Shown here one piece after another: positions 59,463 to 64,000 of a stretch of 64,000 nt of DNA. How positions within the stretch are numbered: the stretch's first letter is position 1; every line of letters begins with the position of its first letter. Source of the DNA: Miscanthus floridulus. Taxonomy: Eukaryota; Streptophyta; Magnoliopsida; Poales; Poaceae. The stretch is from positions 55,242,078 to 55,306,077 of the forward strand of contig NC_089591.1 of assembly GCF_019320115.1 (NCBI RefSeq), written 5' to 3'. Made by a program: the position numbers and the translations under genes. The notes under the pieces are model-generated. The model made no database searches and was not told the DNA's origin. It saw only the letters and a list, made by a program, of their open reading frames with translations.

Positions 59463-59577
59463 GGCCCCGTTCGCTTCGCTGAAAAAACAAGCCAAAACAC
59501 TGTTCCGGTGGATTTATTGTGAGAGAAAAATGATGTTCCAGCTGAAAAAAACGGATTATAAGAGGAGTGAACAGGGC
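59463..59577. mobile_element. Short MITE, related to CAGCCTGTT family
   Basis: Ends GGCCCCGTTCGCTTCGCTG and GAGTGAACAGGGC enclose about 115 bp with GTGAGAGAAAAATGATG. Related in layout to the copies at 898 and 2917 but with diverged ends. Confidence 0.55.
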
Positions 59578-59579
59578 AA

Positions 59580-60675
59580 TTGTTAAAAACATGCTCTCGT
59601 GTTGGATTGTGTTGCTGCTTTTGGATTGAAACTTGGCCCGTGTTGAATTTGGATCAAAAACATGTGCATGACAAGAGTTGGATGCGAACGGGAAAGTGTG
59701 ATGCAGTGGGATGGAATGACGAATGAAAAGTGAGGTAGAAGATTTTTTCCTTGTAACTTTTAACATTTAGGCGTAGAAATATGGGCAGAGTTATCACGCG
59801 ATGGATTATGCAGTGACCTCACCATCCACCGCCCATAGCCCCAGGCGACACCGCCTCGCCACACGCCCACACCGACCCGCCGATCAGTATTTTTCCGTTA
59901 TATAAGATAGATGGTTTCTCTGGAACTTTAGTACCTCTTTTCCATATATTATAGAAAGGATGAGTAGCATCATTAAAATGATATAGAAATTATAGCACTT
60001 CACCTTCAGTATACTCTAAACCAACTTTGTCGTGATCACTGTCATTTTCTCTCCTCTACGTGAAGCAAACAAGATTCACTTAAGAAATTTGCAGATGTTC
60101 TGATCTCGTTTAAAGTTATTCATGGATACAAAAATACTTATTTAAAAAGTTCTTTTTTTGTAAGATCTCTCTGCAAATCTACGGACTTACACGTAAAGTC
60201 GTAAACTTGCTGGCTTCTGAAAAAACATTTTGGACTCTCTAAAGAACATGCTCCTAACCATCTAGTCTTTAGGTTCGTTGTCATTGTGTTAACTGAATAT
60301 ATCATGAATAAGATCCAGGCAATAATGGTTCTGTGCCTACTTTTTTATTCTCCCATCCTTTCTTAATTACGTGACTTATTATTTTTATTTTGATGCGTCT
60401 CTGGACTAAGATCCAAGCAATTACTATTTTTTGTACTTTTTTTTAAAAAAAAACTCCACTCCTTTCCTACACATGTACAACGATGTCTAAAGCTACAAGG
60501 ACGAAAAACCTGACGGATAAGCCCTGAATGAGATGGCAAAACAAGTGTATCCATCCCATCATCTCGAGACTCAACAGGACGTAAAGTCACGGCTCACGAC
60601 CAGCATCATGCAAGCTGAGCCCGATTCCTGAGAAGCTTCGTGTCTCCATGTACTACCAATCGAGAGCGTATTTTC
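59580..60675. other. Intergenic stretch
   Basis: AT-rich with no gene, RNA or bounded repeat recognised on either strand. Confidence 0.5.
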
Positions 60676-60679
60676 AAGA

Positions 60680-61560
60680 AGTTTTTTTTATTTATACCAT
60701 TACAATTTTCAAACTTTGAAGAAACATAATTACTATTTACCTATTTTGAAGTATATCATTACAATTCTTCGATTCTCACAAAAATGTCACATAATACGTA
60801 TAGAGACGACTTGACCCAGCTGCAAGAGTATACGAATACTTATACTTCATTGCAGGCCCTCTCCCCTGTCACCGACGCATGAACCCCACACGTCATCTTC
60901 TTCCTCCTCCTCTTCTCATATTTCCTTGGTGAGCAGCATCCGTCGCCGTCCATGGCGAGCAGCAGCAGCAGCACGTGGCCGAGCAACAGCAGCACACTGG
61001 CTGGGAGTCACGAGCTCGCCATCGACAGGGCCACGAGCAGTAGCAGCAGCACGCCGGAGCAGCAGCAGCTCGCCACTGACAGGGCCATGAGCTCCACGCC
61101 GCCTGGGAGCGCCTGGGCCACGAGCTCCGCGCCGGTCGCGCACCACCTAGGTCGGGCGCTCGGCGCGCCGTCCGGGTCGCGAGCTCCACGCCGTCCGCGT
61201 GCTCCGCACCGCTCAAGCCGCGAGCTCCGCGCCGGCCGCGTGCTCTGCCAACCACGTGCGCCCCACCGCCGGCCGCTCGCCGCGTGCTGCTGCTGCTCGC
61301 CCGTGTGCTAGCTGTTGCTGCTCGCCATGGACGACGACAGATGTTGCTCACCGAGGAGAGATGAGAAGAGGAGGAAGAAGTGACATGTGGGGCCTGCGTG
61401 TCGGTGACAAGGAAGTGGGCCTACAATGAAGTATACGCCTGCAGCTGGGCTCAAGTCGTCTCTATACGTATTCTGTACCATTCTTGTGGAAATCGAAGAA
61501 CTGTAATGGCATCCTTCAAAATAAATGAATAGTAATGGTGTTTCTCTAAAATTCAAAAAC
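60680..61560. mobile_element. Foldback MULE-like element 1
   Basis: Left arm (about 60680-60965) and right arm (about 61315-61560) are inverted repeats sharing CGTATAGAGACGACTTGA, TATACTTCATTG, AGGCCC and a block ending GTCCATGGCGAGCAGCA. The 350-bp loop is GC-rich with Ser/Ala-rich open frames (AGC and GAGCTCC repeats) and no known domain. The outer ends contain CCATTACAATT-type repeats, as in element 2. No clear 9-bp duplication; the right end runs into element 2. Confidence 0.7.
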
Positions 61561-61563
61561 TAG

Positions 61564-62857
61564 GGTTTTTTTTTGATCGATGCCATTACAATACTTGAAT
61601 ATCTGAAATATACCATTACTATTCGTCTATTCGAAAGCGTGCCATTACAATTTTGACATACTCCGAAATATGCCATTCTGTACGCGAGACAAATGTTTGG
61701 GCCCGCTTGCAGGCTTACGTGGCATATGGTCGACCGTATCCGTCCGTCTCCCATCTTCATCTAAATGGCGTGGTGAATATCGCCATCTTCCCCTCTCTAT
61801 CACTCTCGCTCTCTCTGTCTCTCCCCAAACCAAGAACCCTAACGAGGCGCTGATGGTAGCGACTCCGGCGGCTAAGCCTGGGCAAAATACCCGATACCCA
61901 TTACCCGTACCCGAATTACCCGAACCCGGACCCGAATTACCCGAACCCGAGGTACCCGATCCCAAATTCGGATAGCGATTTTGATTACCCGAAATTAGTT
62001 TGGGTAATTCGGGTAATATCCCCCGGTACCCGAACTACCCAAAGATTTGTTTTGTCTTTGTATTCATCATGTGTTGTTAGCTGAACCATTTAACTTATCA
62101 ATTTATTAGAATATAATTCTCTCTATTTGAATGAGTGACTGTAATATATTATTCTCTACAAATTGCTATTAAAATTCTATACAAATTGCTGCTAAAATTA
62201 TGTATAGATCGCTACTGAAATTTAGTGTAGTTTGTTGTTTTCTGTAAATTTGGGTATATCGGGTAATACCCGAACCCGAACCCGAATTATCGGGTACCCG
62301 AATTTGCGGGTAGTGTTTTTTCGGGGGTAATATCGGGTAGCAATTTTTATTACCCGAATTTTGAATTACCCGAATTACCCGACCCGAAAAAATCGGGTAA
62401 CCCGAACGCCCAGGCTTACCGGCGGCGGTGGCGGCAACGAGCCCGATGGCGGCGCAGCAGGCCAAGGAGACGGCGCAAGGGGGTCACCGCTGCCGTCACC
62501 CCCTTGCGTCGTCTCCCCCTTGCGCCGTCTCCTTGGGCTGCTGCGCCGCCGTCGGGTTCATCGTCGCCACCAACGCCTCATTAGGGTTCTTGGTTTGGGG
62601 AGAGACAGAAAGCGAGAGTGACAGAGCGGGGAAGATGACGATATTCACCGCGCCATTTATATGAAGATGGGAGACGGAGGGATACAGTCGACCGTATGCC
62701 ACGTAAGCCTGCAAGCGGGCTCAAATGTTTGTCTCGCATACAGAATGACATATTTCAGAGTATGTCAAAATTATAATGGCACCCTTCCGAATAGACGAAT
62801 AGTAATGGTATATTTCAAATGTCCAAGAATTGTGATGGCAACGATCAAAAAACCTTT
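61564..62857. mobile_element. Foldback MULE-like element 2
   Basis: The ends GGTTTTTTTTTGATCGATGCC and, inverted, GGTTTTTTGATCGTTGCC begin arms of about 300 bp. They share CATATGGTCGACCGTAT-like, CCGTCTCCCATCTTCAT and CCAAACCAAGAACCCTAA phrases. The inverted likeness continues further inward through GGAGACGGCGCAAGGGGG, so the element is close to a full palindrome apart from an inserted hAT-type element. The outer arm is homologous to that of element 1. Confidence 0.75.
61873..62418. mobile_element. Non-autonomous hAT-type element
   Basis: Perfect 11-bp inverted ends TAAGCCTGGGC and GCCCAGGCTTA, flanked by the 8-bp duplication CCGGCGGC (61865-61872 and 62419-62426), the length typical of hAT. 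Both subterminal regions are packed with ACCCGAATT and CGGGTAAT repeats; the AT-rich centre (about 62050-62250) is non-coding. 546 bp. Confidence 0.9.
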
Positions 62858-62859
62858 TA

Positions 62860-63452
62860 GATAAGAGTGAGATCACGGGGGCCAACGGCTCGGTGCCAAC
62901 TGTCGCCGGTGTGGCCCCCACGCGGCCGACAGCGGCGCAGCCGCGGCCCCGCGTCCTCGTCGCATCCCACCCACTTGCCATGTGACGACGGCCGCCTAAA
63001 TTTTCCGGCGACAACGACGAGCTCGTCACAGCCTTCCGTCGCGACCGCGCGAGAGCGACGCCACTGCTGAATCGGCGAGGCTATCGCTGTCGCGCGAGGC
63101 GCGATTCACCGCGCGCGCACGGACGTCCGGCGGTCCGGCCGCAGCGTTTTAACTGTGCACGGCACGGGCCCGGCGGGACGCAACGCAACCCAATGAGACG
63201 CGGGCGGTGAGGTGAGGAGGCGCATGGGCACGGGCAACAATTTGGCCCCAGCCCGGACCCGCCGGGACGGCGACTTCCGTGGTCGGCCGGTCCTCCACGT
63301 CGCTCGTTCGCGTCGAAGACCTGCCCGGGCGCCCCCCACGGCCACAGCTCAAATCCGGAGCGGGGTGGGAAAAGCTTGGCTGAGAATCGCTTCGTCCCGA
63401 CATCCACTACTAGGTACCGCCGAGCGAGCGAGCAAGCTTGGAGGGTGACGAG
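62860..63452 (+). promoter_or_regulatory. Upstream region of CONSTANS-like gene
   Basis: A GC-rich interval between foldback element 2 and the ATG. No clear TATA box. The last ~60 bp (CCGAGCGAGCGAGCAAGC) look like a GC-rich grass 5' leader. Confidence 0.45.
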
Positions 63453-64000
63453 ATGTCGGCGGGCGGGGCCCCGGCCTACTGGGGCCTGGGCGAGCGGCCC
63501 TGCGACGCGTGCGGCGCCGGGGCGGCGCGGCTCTACTGCCGCGCGGACGCGGCGTTCCTGTGCGCCGGGTGCGACGCGCGGGCGCACGGCGCCGGGTCGC
63601 GCCACGCGCGGGTCTGGCTCTGCGAGGTCTGCGAGCACGCGCCAGCGGCGGTCACGTGCCGCGCCGACGCGGCCGCGCTCTGTGCCTCCTGCGACGCCGA
63701 CATCCACTCGGCCAACCCGCTCGCGCGCCGCCACGAGCGCCTCCCCGTGGCGCCCTTCTTCGGCGCGCTGGCCGACGCGCCCAAGCCCTTCGCCTCGTCG
63801 GCGGCCGTGCCGCCCAAAGCCGCGGCCGACGACGACGGCAGCAACGAGGCCGAGGCGGCGTCGTGGCTCCTCCCCGAGCCCGACCACGGGCACAAAGAAG
63901 GCGCCACGACGGAGGTGTTCTTCGCGGACTCCGACCCGTACCTCGACCTCGACTTCGCGCGTTCCATGGACGACATCAAGACCATCGGCGTCCAGGGCGG
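63453..64000 (+). CDS. CONSTANS-like double B-box protein, 5' part
   Basis: The start MSAGGAPAYWGLGERPCDAC opens a frame that is still open at the window end (182 full codons). B-box 1 (residues ~17-51) shows Cys17, Cys20, Cys29, Cys37, Cys40, His45 and His51. B-box 2 (~57-94) shows Cys57, Cys60, Cys69, Cys77, Cys80, His85 and His94, with RADAAALCASCDADIHSANP. Two B-boxes followed by an acidic, low-complexity middle (DSDPYLDLDF near residue 165) is the COL layout. The C-terminal CCT domain expected in COL proteins lies beyond the window, so the subgroup (COL versus CCT-less BBX) is not proven. COL proteins act in the nucleus in light and flowering-time signalling. Foldback MULEs lie about 0.6 kb upstream. 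Confidence 0.9.
   Translation, partial: MSAGGAPAYWGLGERPCDACGAGAARLYCRADAAFLCAGCDARAHGAGSRHARVWLCEVCEHAPAAVTCRADAAALCASCDADIHSANPLARRHERLPVAPFFGALADAPKPFASSAAVPPKAAADDDGSNEAEAASWLLPEPDHGHKEGATTEVFFADSDPYLDLDFARSMDDIKTIGVQG

Overview
This window is plant nuclear DNA, most likely from a panicoid grass of the sorghum, sugarcane or Miscanthus group. The evidence is GC-rich grass exons with short GT-AG introns in AT-rich surroundings, and a dense nest of grass-type transposons: MULEs, CACTA-like, Tourist/Stowaway MITEs, an RTE LINE, SINEs and a copia-type LTR element. There is no bacterial, organellar or CRISPR content. The species call is inference.

Host genes, left to right: a thaumatin-like protein (minus, 12119-11236, one frameshift); an intact KORRIGAN-type membrane-anchored GH9 endoglucanase (plus, 17380-19925, 4 exons, 627 aa); an ATG10 autophagy E2-like gene (minus, 26747-25399, 6 exons, frameshifted and carrying a stop); an intact single-exon ribonucleotide reductase small subunit (minus, 28558-27539, 339 aa); an intact La protein gene (minus, 38620-30580, 10 exons, 447 aa); and the 5' end of a CONSTANS-like double B-box gene (plus, from 63453, cut by the window end). 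From memory, KORRIGAN, La and a CONSTANS-like gene are near neighbours on rice chromosome 4, so this looks like a conserved gene block expanded by transposons.

Transposon layout: 1.1-8.5 kb is a CACTA-like inverted-repeat element split by a 5.36-kb MULE with a perfect 9-bp target duplication, two convergent decayed genes (mudrA-like transposase and GRF zinc finger) and a MITE inside its ORF. At 8.9-11.2 kb are MITEs. At 20.5-24.9 kb is a second MULE carrying a plant-mobile-domain (MAIN-like) gene but no recognisable transposase. Introns 8 and 9 of La hold a complete RTE LINE, a SINE and a Stowaway MITE. From 39.8 to 58.1 kb is a nest of inverted repeat copies; inside it sits a complete 10.4-kb gag-only LTR retrotransposon (46737-57156, 5-bp duplication). 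From 60.7 to 62.9 kb two related foldback MULEs lie side by side, one containing a hAT-type element, immediately upstream of the CONSTANS-like gene.

The host genes have unrelated housekeeping, wall, autophagy and light-signalling roles and do not form a pathway. Shared themes are TE nesting, convergent MULE gene pairs and decay by CAG-to-TAG changes. Nothing here is certainly a new system. The best candidates for a second look are the transposase-less plant-mobile-domain MULE and the gag-only four-knuckle retrotransposon.
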